64,000 nt of DNA from Buttiauxella sp965119215 (GTDB lineage: Bacteria > Pseudomonadota > Gammaproteobacteria > Enterobacterales > Enterobacteriaceae), in assembly GCA_965119215.1 (NCBI GenBank), contig CBCPKK010000012.1:67532-131531 (forward strand), written 5' to 3'. The translations under genes and the position numbers were made by a program. The notes under the pieces are model-generated. The model made no database searches. It was not told the origin of the DNA and saw nothing but the letters and a program-made list of their open reading frames with translations. Shown here piece after piece: positions 14,116 through 23,432 of this stretch (its first letter is position 1; each line of letters opens with the position of its first letter).

Positions 14116-15735
14116 CTAATGAGCCACGATATACATCGTGCGGCTGTAAGCGACATCTTCCGGGTTATTAATCGGATAACCTTTCAGCCACGGTTTGATT
14201 AAACGCCCGTTGGTGTACTGATAAATCGGGGCAATTGGCGCTTTTTCCTGGATGATTTTCTCAGCCTGGTTGTAATCTTTATTACGCGCGGCATCGGTTG
14301 TTTCCTGGCTTGCCTGCTCCAGCACTTTGTCGTATTCCGGTGCATTAAAGCGCGAAATATTGCCGCTATGGGTTGAGGTTAGCAGCGACAGGAAAGTAGA
14401 CGGTTCATTGTAATCCCCTACCCACGAGGCGCGGATCACGTCGAAATTACCGGTGTTACGGCTGTCGATGTAGGTTTTCCATTCCTGGTTTTGCAACTTC
14501 ACATCAACACCCAGATTTTTCTTCCACATAGATGCCACTGCGATAGCAATCTTCTGGTGGTTTTCTGAAGTGTTATACAACAGCGTCAGTTTAAGCGGTT
14601 TGTTAGGGCCATAACCCGCAGCTTGCAGTAGGGTTTTCGCCTGGGCATTCGCTTCTTCCTGGCTCATTTGCTCAAACGGAGAAGGTTCTGGCTTGAAGCC
14701 TGCCGTTACGTCTGGAGTAAAGCGCCATGCTGGTTTCTCGCCAGTACCCAACACTTTCTCAGCCATAATACGGCGGTCAATCGTCATGCTAAGTGCCAGA
14801 CGCACGCGCTGATCGGCAGTCGGCCCTTTTTGGGTGTTAAACGCGTAATAATACGTTCCCAACTGCGGCGGAGTGTAAACCTGGCCTGGAATGTCTTTTA
14901 GCAACTTCTGATAGAGATTTTTAGGGAAGGACTCGGTGATATCAATATCCCCAGCCAGATAACGTTTAGTCGCCGAAGATTCCTGGTTAATAGGAATAAA
15001 CGTGACTTTGGTGATCACCGTTTTGCTGTTATCCCAATAGTTTTTATTCTGCACCGCCACCAGTTTTTCGTTAACAATGCGGTCCTGAAGCGCGTATGCG
15101 CCATTGCCCACTAAATTACCAGGCTTCGTCCAGTCATTACCGAATTTTTCAACAACTGCTTTTGGTACCGGGTACAACGAGAAATTAGCCGTCAGATTTG
15201 GGAAATATGGCACCGGTTTATCTAACTGGATACGCAATGTTCGGCCATCTACCGCCGTCACACCCAACTTATCGGCTGGCATTTTGCCGTCAATAATCGC
15301 CTGTGCATTATTGATTCCCGCAAGCGCTGCAAACCAGGCAAACGGAGAAATATTTTTTGGATCAACCAGACGCTGCCAGCTGTAGACAAAATCTTGTGCT
15401 GTAACAGGTGTCCCGTCCGACCAACGGGCGTTATCACGCAGGGTAAATGTCCAGGTGCGGTTGTCATTACTTTGCCATTTGGTGGCGACACCCGGCTCAA
15501 GTTGACCCTTTTCATTTTGATTCACCAGGCCTTCAAACAGATCGCGGATAACCTGGATTTCAGGTAACCCCACGGCTTTTGCCGGGTCAAGGGATGCAGG
15601 TTCATCTTTAATGTGGCGCACCAGGCTCTGGTCAGCCGCAAGTTTAGTCCCCGCAGGAACATCAGCCGCCCAGGCGGTGGAAAAGGAACTGGCGATCGCT
15701 AACGCACAACAAGTAGTCAAAAAACGCTTTTTCAT
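14116..15735 (-). CDS. mppA: Periplasmic murein tripeptide-binding protein MppA
   Basis: A 539-residue periplasmic binding protein of the OppA/DppA family with a signal peptide ending at about residue 23 (SFSTAWA-ADVPAG). It matches E. coli MppA throughout, for example VRHIKDEPASLDPAKAVGLPEIQVI, QLGTYYYAFNTQKGPTADQRVRLALSM and the C-terminus YPINNPEDVAYSRTMYIV. It captures L-Ala-gamma-D-Glu-meso-Dap released in wall turnover and passes it to the Opp permease. A good AAGGGT lies before the ATG. Divergent from mpaA, whose product cleaves the same tripeptide. Confidence 0.96.
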   Translation of the reverse strand: MKKRFLTTCCALAIASSFSTAWAADVPAGTKLAADQSLVRHIKDEPASLDPAKAVGLPEIQVIRDLFEGLVNQNEKGQLEPGVATKWQSNDNRTWTFTLRDNARWSDGTPVTAQDFVYSWQRLVDPKNISPFAWFAALAGINNAQAIIDGKMPADKLGVTAVDGRTLRIQLDKPVPYFPNLTANFSLYPVPKAVVEKFGNDWTKPGNLVGNGAYALQDRIVNEKLVAVQNKNYWDNSKTVITKVTFIPINQESSATKRYLAGDIDITESFPKNLYQKLLKDIPGQVYTPPQLGTYYYAFNTQKGPTADQRVRLALSMTIDRRIMAEKVLGTGEKPAWRFTPDVTAGFKPEPSPFEQMSQEEANAQAKTLLQAAGYGPNKPLKLTLLYNTSENHQKIAIAVASMWKKNLGVDVKLQNQEWKTYIDSRNTGNFDVIRASWVGDYNEPSTFLSLLTSTHSGNISRFNAPEYDKVLEQASQETTDAARNKDYNQAEKIIQEKAPIAPIYQYTNGRLIKPWLKGYPINNPEDVAYSRTMYIVAH

Positions 15736-16012
15736 TGTTTACCCTTATGAATAATTTTGTTTGGGGCAGCACTACGCTCACGCCAGTGACAGACAAACAA
15801 TGTAACGCAATCAATCGTTTTGCCAATAACAAAACTAAATAACGTGATGGAAATCTATCAACAGTCAGATAATTCGTGTCAATAAATGCGTTATTGCCAT
15901 CGATCGAGTTAATTCCGTAACTGGTCTGACAGGAGATTGTTTCTGATGAGTTTTTTTTAAATCACTGCTATTACTATCAGCAAGAAAAATCTAAAGCGCT
16001 TTAAGGAACATT

Positions 16013-16720
16013 ATGTCTGGCCACCGCCCTCGCTCACAACGAGGCCATTTGCCGCAAGGCTCCGAACGTTATGGTAAATCTGTTTTCGGCGCACCGCTTA
16101 TTTGGTTCCCCGCAGCACCCTGTGAGCAGCGCAGTGGATTGATTATTGCGGGTACGCATGGGGATGAAAATGCCGCAATGGTTACGCTGTCTTGCGCGTT
16201 ACGCACGCTGGAGCCAGAACATCGCCGCCACCATGTGGTGCTGGCGGTAAATCCTGACGGCTGCCAGCTCGGGTTACGCGCCAATGCCAACGGCGTGGAT
16301 TTGAATCGTAATTTTCCAGCTGCTAACTGGAAGGCTGGTGAAACGGTGTATCGCTGGAACAGCAGTGCAGACGAACGCGATGTGGTGCTCTCTACCGGTA
16401 AAAAACCGGGTTCAGAGCCAGAAACCGCCGCGCTATGCCAGCTAATTCATACTTTGCAGCCTGCGTGGATTGTCTCTTTCCACGATCCATTAGGGTGCAT
16501 TGAAGATCCAGATAATTCAGCTCTGGGTGCATGGCTTGCGAAGGAATTTGAATTGCCGTTGGTCACCAGCGTCGGGTACGAAACACCTGGTTCTTTCGGC
16601 AGTTGGTGCGCAGATTTAGATTTGCCTTGTATTACCGCAGAGTTCCCGCCCATCTCAGCTGACGAAGCGAGTGAGCGGTATCTGGATGCCATGATGGGTT
16701 TATTGCACTGGCAGAAGTAA
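16013..16720 (+). CDS. mpaA: Murein peptide amidase A
   Basis: A 235-residue cytoplasmic M14-family zinc carboxypeptidase that cuts the gamma-D-Glu-Dap bond of murein tripeptide. Zinc ligands appear as HGDENAAM (His-x-x-Glu) near residue 50 and SFHDPLG near 156; substrate-binding residues lie in LNRNFPAANW and the general-base glutamate in ITAEFPP near 208. It starts from an ATG with AAGGAAC upstream. Its stop is six bases from that of the convergent ycjG, so mppA, mpaA and ycjG form a recycling cluster as in E. coli. Confidence 0.94.
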   Translation: MSGHRPRSQRGHLPQGSERYGKSVFGAPLIWFPAAPCEQRSGLIIAGTHGDENAAMVTLSCALRTLEPEHRRHHVVLAVNPDGCQLGLRANANGVDLNRNFPAANWKAGETVYRWNSSADERDVVLSTGKKPGSEPETAALCQLIHTLQPAWIVSFHDPLGCIEDPDNSALGAWLAKEFELPLVTSVGYETPGSFGSWCADLDLPCITAEFPPISADEASERYLDAMMGLLHWQK

Positions 16721-16726
16721 AACCCG

Positions 16727-17692
16727 TTACGGATAAAGTTTGCCGGTTTCGAAGTGCAACCCTGGCTCAACATCAACGGCCAGCCACGTTGGGCCATCGA
16801 GATCGGCAAAGCGGACTTTAGCTGCCAGCGGCAACGCTGCGGCTATCGCCCGCGACGTGCATAACATGCAGCCCAGCATCACATCAAAACCTTGTTCACG
16901 AGCAGCCTGAGTCAATGCCAGCGCTTCGGTTAACCCTCCGGTTTTATCCAGCTTCACATTCACCATGTCATAGCGCCCTTTCAGCGCAGGCAGGCTTTCG
17001 CGGGTATGGCAGCTTTCATCAGCGCAAATGGGCAATGGATGAATAAAGTTCGCTAATGTGCTGTCCTGGCCTGCGGGTAACGGCTGCTCGAGCATCGCCA
17101 CATTGAGATCGGCCAGTAACTGGCAACGCGCTGCCAGCCCATCGCTGTGCCAGGCTTCATTGGCATCCACGACTAATACTGCTTCAGGCACCGCTGCCCG
17201 AATTGCAACCATTCGCTCGGTGATCAATCGGTCATCGAGTTTCACTTTTAATAAACGCGCGCCTTTATCCCACAACAGTTTTGCTGCCGCTGCCATTTGC
17301 TCTGGCTCGGCAATACTGACAGTTTGCGCAGTGGTGACTAACTCAGGCAGTTCGACACCAGCAATATACGAAAGAGTCCTTTTTTGGCGGCGCGCTTCCA
17401 AATCCCACAATGCGCTATCGACTGCGTTACGTGCAGCACCGGCAGGCAACGCATCTTGTAATTGTTCACGCGTCATCCCTTTTTCTAACTGCGGGATGAT
17501 GGTGGTAATTTGCGCAAGCACAGAGATATCACTCTCGCCATAGCGTGGATACGGTGTGCATTCGCCCACCGCTTTAATACCCTCTTCTTCCAGCTCCACG
17601 ACCACAACGACCGCTTCGTTGCGGGTACCACGTGAAATCACAAAAGGCGTGTGGAGCGGCCATGCTTCCTGGTAAACCTTCACTGTTCTCAT
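16727..17692 (-). CDS. ycjG: L-Ala-D/L-Glu epimerase
   Basis: A 321-residue enolase-superfamily enzyme of the muconate-lactonising subgroup, the length of E. coli YcjG. It converts L-Ala-D-Glu, released from murein peptides after MpaA action, to L-Ala-L-Glu. The active-site lysine pair is in LLKVKLDD (about 150), metal ligands in VVDANEAWH, MLEQPLP and CADESCH, and the second catalytic lysine in NVKLDKTGG (about 247). Neighbours mpaA and mppA support the pathway assignment. Confidence 0.95.
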   Translation of the reverse strand: MRTVKVYQEAWPLHTPFVISRGTRNEAVVVVVELEEEGIKAVGECTPYPRYGESDISVLAQITTIIPQLEKGMTREQLQDALPAGAARNAVDSALWDLEARRQKRTLSYIAGVELPELVTTAQTVSIAEPEQMAAAAKLLWDKGARLLKVKLDDRLITERMVAIRAAVPEAVLVVDANEAWHSDGLAARCQLLADLNVAMLEQPLPAGQDSTLANFIHPLPICADESCHTRESLPALKGRYDMVNVKLDKTGGLTEALALTQAAREQGFDVMLGCMLCTSRAIAAALPLAAKVRFADLDGPTWLAVDVEPGLHFETGKLYP

Positions 17693-17834
17693 TGATGTGC
17701 CTGCTGTTCTACGTTGTTTGCTGAGTATAGCCAGAGAACACTTTTACTTGCAGTATCAGTTTTTTATATTCAGACGATGAATACTGACATACACTGTTCG
17801 CGGCGTTAATTATATGTAAACAGGAAAATCAAAC

Positions 17835-18341
17835 ATGTCACAAATCGTTCATTTCCAGGGCAACCCTGTAGCGGTTGCAGGTCAGATCCCACAAGCTGGC
17901 AACAAAGCTGAAGCTTTCACTCTGGTAGCAAAAGACCTCTCTGATGTTGCTCTGAGCCAGTTCGCCGGAAAACGTAAAGTACTGAACATTTTCCCAAGCA
18001 TCGACACCGGCGTTTGTGCCGCTTCCGTGCGCAAATTCAACCAACTGGCGACCGACATGGATAACACCGTTGTACTGTGTGTTTCCGCCGATCTGCCATT
18101 TGCACAGTCTCGCTTCTGCGGCGCAGAAGGTCTGAGCAACGTGGTAACACTGTCTACTCTGCGTAACCCAGAATTCCAGCAAGCTTATGGCGTGGGTATT
18201 GCTGAAGGCGCACTGAAAGGCCTGACTGCTCGTGCGGTTGTGGTTCTTAATGAGAAAGATGAAGTGGTATTCAGCCAGTTAGTGAACGAAATTACTAACG
18301 AGCCGGATTATGCCGCAGCACTGGAAGCCCTTCAGGCTTAA
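17835..18341 (+). CDS. tpx: Thiol peroxidase Tpx (2-Cys peroxiredoxin)
   Basis: A 168-residue lipid-hydroperoxide peroxidase of the periplasm-facing/cytosolic Tpx class. Peroxidatic Cys61 is in DTGVCAASVR and resolving Cys95 in SRFCGAEG; Cys82 is the third conserved cysteine. Thioredoxin recycles it. AGGAAAA lies ahead of the ATG. Transcribed divergently from ycjG and convergently with tyrR, as in E. coli; GATACACT-like elements around 17790 may be the promoter. Confidence 0.97.
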   Translation: MSQIVHFQGNPVAVAGQIPQAGNKAEAFTLVAKDLSDVALSQFAGKRKVLNIFPSIDTGVCAASVRKFNQLATDMDNTVVLCVSADLPFAQSRFCGAEGLSNVVTLSTLRNPEFQQAYGVGIAEGALKGLTARAVVVLNEKDEVVFSQLVNEITNEPDYAAALEALQA

Positions 18342-18347
18342 GTGTGA

Positions 18348-18370
18348 ATGCCCCCGAGAACCGGGGGCAT
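18348..18370. terminator. Bidirectional tpx/tyrR terminator
   Basis: ATGCCCCC pairs with GGGGGCAT (18348-18355 with 18363-18370), extended by a G-C pair, followed by an ATTATTAG tract, between two convergent genes. Confidence 0.7.
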
Positions 18371-18384
18371 ATTATTAGTTACTG

Positions 18385-19947
18385 TTACTCTTCTGTTTTA
18401 CGCTGGCTCAAACCGTATTCACGTAACTTATTCGCAATCGCGGTGTGTGAAACCCCCAGGCGTTTAGCAAGCTTACGTGTACTTGGATAAGTACGATAAA
18501 GCTGTGTCAGCACCGAGCGTTCAAAGCGGCTGGTAATATCATCCAGCGACCCTTCCATAGCCTCTTCCCCAACCACCAGACTCGCAGTATCAAAATCTGG
18601 CAGCAGGATGTCTTGTGGACGCAGTTCATAGCCTTCCAGTTGCGTTAATGCGCGATAAATCGCATTTTTCAGCTGACGCACGTTGCCCGGCCAGCCATAA
18701 CGCGTGAGCACATTGCTCAAATCATTCGCCAGTTTCGGACGCGGCACACCTTGCTCATCGGCAAATCGCGCCACAAACAATTCGGTCAGCGGCATGATGT
18801 CTTGCGGTCTGTCGCGCAGCGGCGGCAAATTCAAAGTCAGCACATTCAGGCGATAATAGAGATCTTCGCGGAACTCACCTTTTTGCACCATCTCAACCAG
18901 GTTCTTCTGCGTGGCGCAAATCACGCGCACATCAACATGCACTTCGTGTTCTTCACCCACGCGACGGAATGTTCCATCGTTGAGGAAACGCAGCAGTTTG
19001 GTCTGCATACGCGGTGACATTTCGCCGATTTCATCCAGCAGAACTGAACCGCCATTTGCCTGCTCGAAGAAACCTTTTTTGCCTTCGACAGCATTCGCGT
19101 AAGCGCCTGGCGCATGGCCAAACAGTTCGCTTTCCACTACATCATCAGGCATTGAGCCACAGTTAAGCGCCAGATAAGGTTTCTGTGCACGCGGGCTGCC
19201 AAGGTGGCAAGCGTGAGCCAGCAAATCTTTACCGGTGCCGGTATCGCCGACAATCAGCAGCGGCGCGTTCAGCAACGCAAGTTTATGCGCCTGATCGACG
19301 ACGTGACGCATTTTCGGGCTTACCGCAACAATCTGGTTGAATGCGCCGACATCGGTATTAGAGAGATTTTGCAGTTGACGGCCCATTCGCACCGTTGAGC
19401 GCAGCATCACCACCGCACCGACTAGCGAGGATTCTTCGCTTTCGCTGTCTAAATGAACGGGGGTGATTTCCATCAGGAAATTCTGTCCGTTGATAACGAC
19501 ATGCTCGGTGTGCGATTCAACCGGTGCGCTTTCCAGCCAGCGCATGAAGTTGAAACCGTTTACCAGGCTTGCGGCATTGTGGTTACGTAATTTGTCTTCG
19601 TTTTGGCCGAACAGCGCGCAGCTCGCCGGGTTCGCCAGCTCCACTTTGCTTTTCATATCCAGCGAAAGGACAGGTTCTGGCAGCGCTTCAAGCAATGCGC
19701 TAAGCGCCCGATGTTCACGTTCAGAAGGCATCCACGGCACGGTACGCACGTCCGTTACCCCAGGGATGCGGCGAATTTCAGCCATCAAACTACTGAACGT
19801 ATCAAAATCGAGGGTAGAAAAATTCAGGTAGATTCGCCCAATTGGATCAATTTCGATACCTCGCAAATCGATACTACGCAGCACAAGTAAATCAAGTAAT
19901 TCTCGAGTCAGACCAAGGCGGTCCTGGCAAAAAACTTCCAGACGCAT
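18385..19947 (-). CDS. tyrR: Transcriptional regulator of aromatic amino acid genes TyrR
   Basis: A 520-residue regulator with an N-terminal ACT-like domain (1-70), PAS (about 78-190), AAA+ ATPase (about 205-430; Walker A GDTGTGKD, Walker B SVLLDEIGEM) and a Fis-type helix-turn-helix at the end (STRKLAKRLGVSHTAIANKLREYGL). It represses or activates aroF, tyrP, mtr and similar genes depending on tyrosine or phenylalanine. It is seven residues longer than E. coli TyrR because the ATPase has a GAYANAV insertion where sigma54 activators carry GAFTGA. The start is the ATG at 19947, with GAAGGA seven bases upstream. Confidence 0.96.
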   Translation of the reverse strand: MRLEVFCQDRLGLTRELLDLLVLRSIDLRGIEIDPIGRIYLNFSTLDFDTFSSLMAEIRRIPGVTDVRTVPWMPSEREHRALSALLEALPEPVLSLDMKSKVELANPASCALFGQNEDKLRNHNAASLVNGFNFMRWLESAPVESHTEHVVINGQNFLMEITPVHLDSESEESSLVGAVVMLRSTVRMGRQLQNLSNTDVGAFNQIVAVSPKMRHVVDQAHKLALLNAPLLIVGDTGTGKDLLAHACHLGSPRAQKPYLALNCGSMPDDVVESELFGHAPGAYANAVEGKKGFFEQANGGSVLLDEIGEMSPRMQTKLLRFLNDGTFRRVGEEHEVHVDVRVICATQKNLVEMVQKGEFREDLYYRLNVLTLNLPPLRDRPQDIMPLTELFVARFADEQGVPRPKLANDLSNVLTRYGWPGNVRQLKNAIYRALTQLEGYELRPQDILLPDFDTASLVVGEEAMEGSLDDITSRFERSVLTQLYRTYPSTRKLAKRLGVSHTAIANKLREYGLSQRKTEE

Positions 19948-20105
19948 GGAGGAGTCCTTCAATTGCAAAAAGCTGAGTCATTGGGTGGAGTGATGATACT
20001 CCAGATACCTTACGGTCAGAAGAGATGTGTGAAGAAAAGTTGACAGATAAGTCTATGAATGGCGGTAATGCCGTAAACCTAAACGCTCACGACATTACCT
20101 GAGTG

Positions 20106-21170
20106 TTACTCAGCGGGCCTGGTTTTACTCTTACTCATTGTCTCTTTGAGCTGTACCAGCAACTGCTTACGGAAATCCCCAAGGCGCGGTTTATCACCTT
20201 CAATCCACGGCAGCGGACGGCAAAGTTCCATCGCTTTAATCCCTAAACGCGCAGTCAGTAACCCGGCACCAATGCCTTGCGCTGCACGCGTGGAGAGTCG
20301 CGCAGCAAGATCCTGGCCTATCCAGTCCATACCCACTTCGCGCACCAGTTCACTGGCTCCGGCAAAGGCGATATTCAGCAGCACCAGACGGAACAACCGG
20401 ATGCGGCTGTAATAACCTAATTCAATGCCGTACAGCGCGGCGATGCGGTTAATCAGTCGCAGATTGCGCCAGGCGATAAACGCCATATCTACCAGTGCCA
20501 ACGGGCTTACGGCGATCATCAGTGTGGATTCTGCTGCAGAACGGCTGATTTCCCGACGCGCCTGATTATCTAAAACCGGCTGAACCAAACGCGCATACAG
20601 CTCAACGACTTCACGATCGTTTTGCGTTTCGTGAATTGCCGCATACCAGCGTTGTAGCGCAGGATGCCCGTGATCAAGCCCTGCCTGGCGCGCTAGTTTC
20701 TCGCAAAATGCACGGCCTTTCCCCATACCGTGGCTGCTCATCAGATAACGCGCTTCATCGCGTTCTTCCGCACGCTGACGCAGACGCCATAAACGACGCC
20801 ATTCGGTCGCAACCGAGCCAACTCCGGCTGCAATAATTAAGCCGCCAGCGACACCGCCGCCGAGCGCAATCCAGTCCTGCGTAACAAACGCGTTATGCGT
20901 CCATTGAATGCCTTGCGCGACAACGCTGATACCAAACAGCCCAAGCCCGACCTGAACCATGCGCCGCCATAAGCTGCGCTTTGGATGCAACGCCGCTTCT
21001 ATTACCGCCTCTGCTTGCCCGTCGTCTTCCACGTCATCAAGCGAACCCAGCGCTGGCGTAAATTTTTCTGCTTCCGGTTCACTGAAAGCATGCGGTGCTT
21101 TGTAGATATCTTGTTTGTCCACATCCAGTGGTTGCGCGAAATCGATGCGCGGTTTTAATGGCTCGTTCAT
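20106..21170 (-). CDS. ycjF: Inner-membrane protein YcjF (DUF697)
   Basis: A 354-residue UPF0283 protein with a polar N-terminus and two to three membrane helices (about 70-120 and around 220-260). It starts within the last codons of ycjX (4-bp overlap, ATGA), showing translational coupling. In E. coli ycjX-ycjF belongs to the PspF/sigma54-linked envelope-stress regulon; here the pair lies directly after pspD, supporting that. Molecular function is not established. Confidence 0.9.
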   Translation of the reverse strand: MNEPLKPRIDFAQPLDVDKQDIYKAPHAFSEPEAEKFTPALGSLDDVEDDGQAEAVIEAALHPKRSLWRRMVQVGLGLFGISVVAQGIQWTHNAFVTQDWIALGGGVAGGLIIAAGVGSVATEWRRLWRLRQRAEERDEARYLMSSHGMGKGRAFCEKLARQAGLDHGHPALQRWYAAIHETQNDREVVELYARLVQPVLDNQARREISRSAAESTLMIAVSPLALVDMAFIAWRNLRLINRIAALYGIELGYYSRIRLFRLVLLNIAFAGASELVREVGMDWIGQDLAARLSTRAAQGIGAGLLTARLGIKAMELCRPLPWIEGDKPRLGDFRKQLLVQLKETMSKSKTRPAE

Positions 21171-22564
21171 CGCAATTTATCCCCAATCAAAAACTCCAGC
21201 GCCGCATCCATTCGAATGTGTGGCATCGGTCTGTCGACATCCATCACCTGCGGGCGGAACTGTTCAAACTGAAAGCCCTGTTTTTCCCAGAATGCGCTGC
21301 CCGGCAAACGCGCCGGAACTTCGCCTGGGTAAACAGTCAGCGGCACGCCATCACTCAAGCGATTACCGCGTAAAGCCGGGATTTGTTCCCCTTTCACATC
21401 GACTAAACCGCTTTGTGTTGCCTGCACAGATGCAAGTCCCATGCAGTCCATATCAATGCCTTCAAACGCCGCGTTTTGCCAGGCGTCCTGCACCAGTTGT
21501 TGAAGCAACGCCACCATATTGGCGTGTTGATCAACCGTAACGTGGTCGGCCTTGGTGGCCGCGAATAAGAGTTTGTCGATAACCGGCGAAAACAGGCGGC
21601 GGAACAGCGTGCGCTGGCCGTAATGGAAACTTTGCATCAGTTGCGTGAGCGCAAGACGCATATCGTTAAACGCCTGCGGGCCGCTGTTCAACGGCTGCAA
21701 ACAATCCACCAGTACAATTTGCCGGTCAAATTTAAGGAAATGGTTCTTATAGAACCCCTTCACCACTTTGTCGCAGTAGTAATCAAAGCGCGTGCGCAGC
21801 ATACCGACGTTGGTCGTTTTATCCGCCTGAGCGAGTTTTGATTCGCCAACGGCATCGACATCCGGCCACGGGAAGAATTGCAGCGCGGGTGCGCCTGCCA
21901 TATCGCCGGGCAATACAAAACGCCCTGGTTGGATAAAGTGCAGCCCTTCGCGTTTGCAGCGCAGCAGATAATCCGTCCACGCTTCTGAAATAGCCGCAAG
22001 GCGGTTTTCATCAGCCGGTGCAAGTGGGTCTAACCCTTCGCACAGTTTGCGCCATTGGGCTGACCATTCTGCTCTGTCGCCCGTAAGCAGGCCGGTCATC
22101 TGGCGCGACCAGCTCAGGTAGTCCTGCGCAAGCATCGGTAAATCAAGCAGCCACTCGCCAGGATAATCGACAATTTCCAGGTATAGCGTTGAAGTGTCTT
22201 TGAAATGGCGCAGCAGCGAATCGTTTGAACGATAACGTAACGCCAGACGCATTTCACTGACGCCACGAGTCGGCGTCGGCCAGCTCGGCGGATCGCCATA
22301 AAGCTGAGCCAACCCTTCATCGTAAGTAAAACGCTGAATGCCTAAATCTCGCTGCGGCACGCGTTTAACGCCGAGTAATCGCTCCTCGCGCACCGCGTTC
22401 AACAGAGGCAAGCGCGCGCCGTTATGCACACTCAATAATTGATTCACCATCGCGGTGATAAATGCCGTTTTGCCGCTGCGGCTCAAGCCAGTAACGGCAA
22501 GACGTAAATGTCTGTCCACGCCCCGGTTCATCAGGGCATTAAATTCATTCTTGATTCTTTTCAT
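21167..22564 (-). CDS. ycjX: YcjX family ATP/GTP-binding protein (DUF463)
   Basis: A 465-residue cytoplasmic P-loop protein. The Walker A motif GLSRSGKTAF lies at about 26-35, with later YPGEWLLDLP and ATKADHV segments resembling GTPase G3/G4 motifs. It belongs to the phage-shock-associated stress genes. The 3' end overlaps ycjF by 4 bp, and 120 bp separate it from pspD upstream. The pspE and ycj transport genes that lie in this gap in E. coli K-12 are missing, so readthrough from the psp promoter is likely. Its substrate is unknown. Confidence 0.92.
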   Translation of the reverse strand: MKRIKNEFNALMNRGVDRHLRLAVTGLSRSGKTAFITAMVNQLLSVHNGARLPLLNAVREERLLGVKRVPQRDLGIQRFTYDEGLAQLYGDPPSWPTPTRGVSEMRLALRYRSNDSLLRHFKDTSTLYLEIVDYPGEWLLDLPMLAQDYLSWSRQMTGLLTGDRAEWSAQWRKLCEGLDPLAPADENRLAAISEAWTDYLLRCKREGLHFIQPGRFVLPGDMAGAPALQFFPWPDVDAVGESKLAQADKTTNVGMLRTRFDYYCDKVVKGFYKNHFLKFDRQIVLVDCLQPLNSGPQAFNDMRLALTQLMQSFHYGQRTLFRRLFSPVIDKLLFAATKADHVTVDQHANMVALLQQLVQDAWQNAAFEGIDMDCMGLASVQATQSGLVDVKGEQIPALRGNRLSDGVPLTVYPGEVPARLPGSAFWEKQGFQFEQFRPQVMDVDRPMPHIRMDAALEFLIGDKLR

Positions 22565-22687
22565 ATGCGTCCTGGTTGCGCCCGTCGCTCCTCAACTGAG
22601 GAGAATCTTCATTGATTGTAATAAATATGGGTTAGTAATGCCGAATCAATGGCAAATGAATTGAAAATCAAAAACGTGGAGAAAAGA

Positions 22688-22906
22688 TTACTTAGCGGTG
22701 CGCGCCGAAATTTTACGCAAAACACGCGCCAGTATCGGTTCAAGCGTCAACGCCAGCAGCATTTTCAGCGGGCGGCGCGCAACGGATTTCACTGCCCAAC
22801 CCGCAACGCCTGCTGGGCCGTAACGCAGAGCCGTCAGCAAAACTAATTTGCCGACAATTTTCAGGCCCGGCTTAGCCTTGTTCGCAGCCGTCTGGAATTT
22901 GGACAT
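22688..22906 (-). CDS. pspD: Phage shock protein D
   Basis: A 72-residue protein with the PspD pattern: an amphipathic N-terminus (SKFQTAANKAKPGLKIVGKLV), a small hydrophobic core (LLTALRYGPAGVAGWAVKSV) and a basic tail. It is a peripheral inner-membrane partner in the Psp response with an undefined job. AGGAGA lies upstream of the ATG. It is separated from pspC by a 166-bp gap filled with a large inverted repeat. Confidence 0.9.
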   Translation of the reverse strand: MSKFQTAANKAKPGLKIVGKLVLLTALRYGPAGVAGWAVKSVARRPLKMLLALTLEPILARVLRKISARTAK

Positions 22907-22942
22907 GATGTCTCCTGAGAATAGTTTTGGTCCGGCTTAAAT

Positions 22943-23038
22943 GACCCCCACCCAGCCTCCCCCTTGCCAGGTGGAGGAGTTAAAAGCGCCAGTTTGTTCT
23001 GCTCCCTCCCCTGGCAAGGGGAGGGTTGGGGTGGGGTC
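22943..23038. repeat. Large imperfect inverted repeat between pspC and pspD
   Basis: Two 29-base arms (22943-22971 and 23010-23038) are inverted copies at about 24 of 29 positions; each is a C/G-rich run ending in CTTGCCAGG. A 38-base spacer separates them. On the transcript this would be one very stable stem-loop inside the psp operon. It resembles the short GC-rich palindromic repeats scattered in Enterobacteriaceae genomes rather than a classical terminator, as no T-run follows. Confidence 0.7.
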
Positions 23039-23072
23039 CAGTTGCTCGCCATTTGCACTAACTCTTACGGAA

Positions 23073-23432
23073 TTAAAGTTGACGGAAACGGCTGCGTAAC
23101 GTGAAGGTATCAGAGGTTATATAGCGCTCCATGGAGCGTAACCGCTGTTCGCCAGCCGCTAATTCAGCATCAACTTCGTCGAGCAAGTCACGGTTGGTGG
23201 GCTGTGGCTTTTCCTGCGATGCGCCCGCAGGCATCGGATCAAGAATAAAAGTCAGGGCGATGTAGGCCACCATCACAAAGAAAAACAGGCCAAAAATCAT
23301 CGCTAAAACAGTAATCAGGCGTACCAGTTTTACCGGGACATCAAGGTATTGCGCGATACCCGCACACACGCCTTTTACCATCCCTTTTTCAGGGATACGC
23401 CACAATTTACGACCGGAAAATGAATTCACCAT
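23073..23432 (-). CDS. pspC: Phage shock protein C
   Basis: A 119-residue inner-membrane sensor of the phage-shock response. The PspC domain (RKLWRIPEKGMVKGVCAGIAQYLDVPVKLVR) at about 8-38 is followed by a membrane helix (LITVLAMIFGLFFFVMVAYIALTF) and a cytoplasmic leucine-rich tail. With PspB it binds PspA under envelope stress and frees PspF. The start overlaps the pspB stop as TAATG. Confidence 0.95.
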   Translation of the reverse strand: MVNSFSGRKLWRIPEKGMVKGVCAGIAQYLDVPVKLVRLITVLAMIFGLFFFVMVAYIALTFILDPMPAGASQEKPQPTNRDLLDEVDAELAAGEQRLRSMERYITSDTFTLRSRFRQL

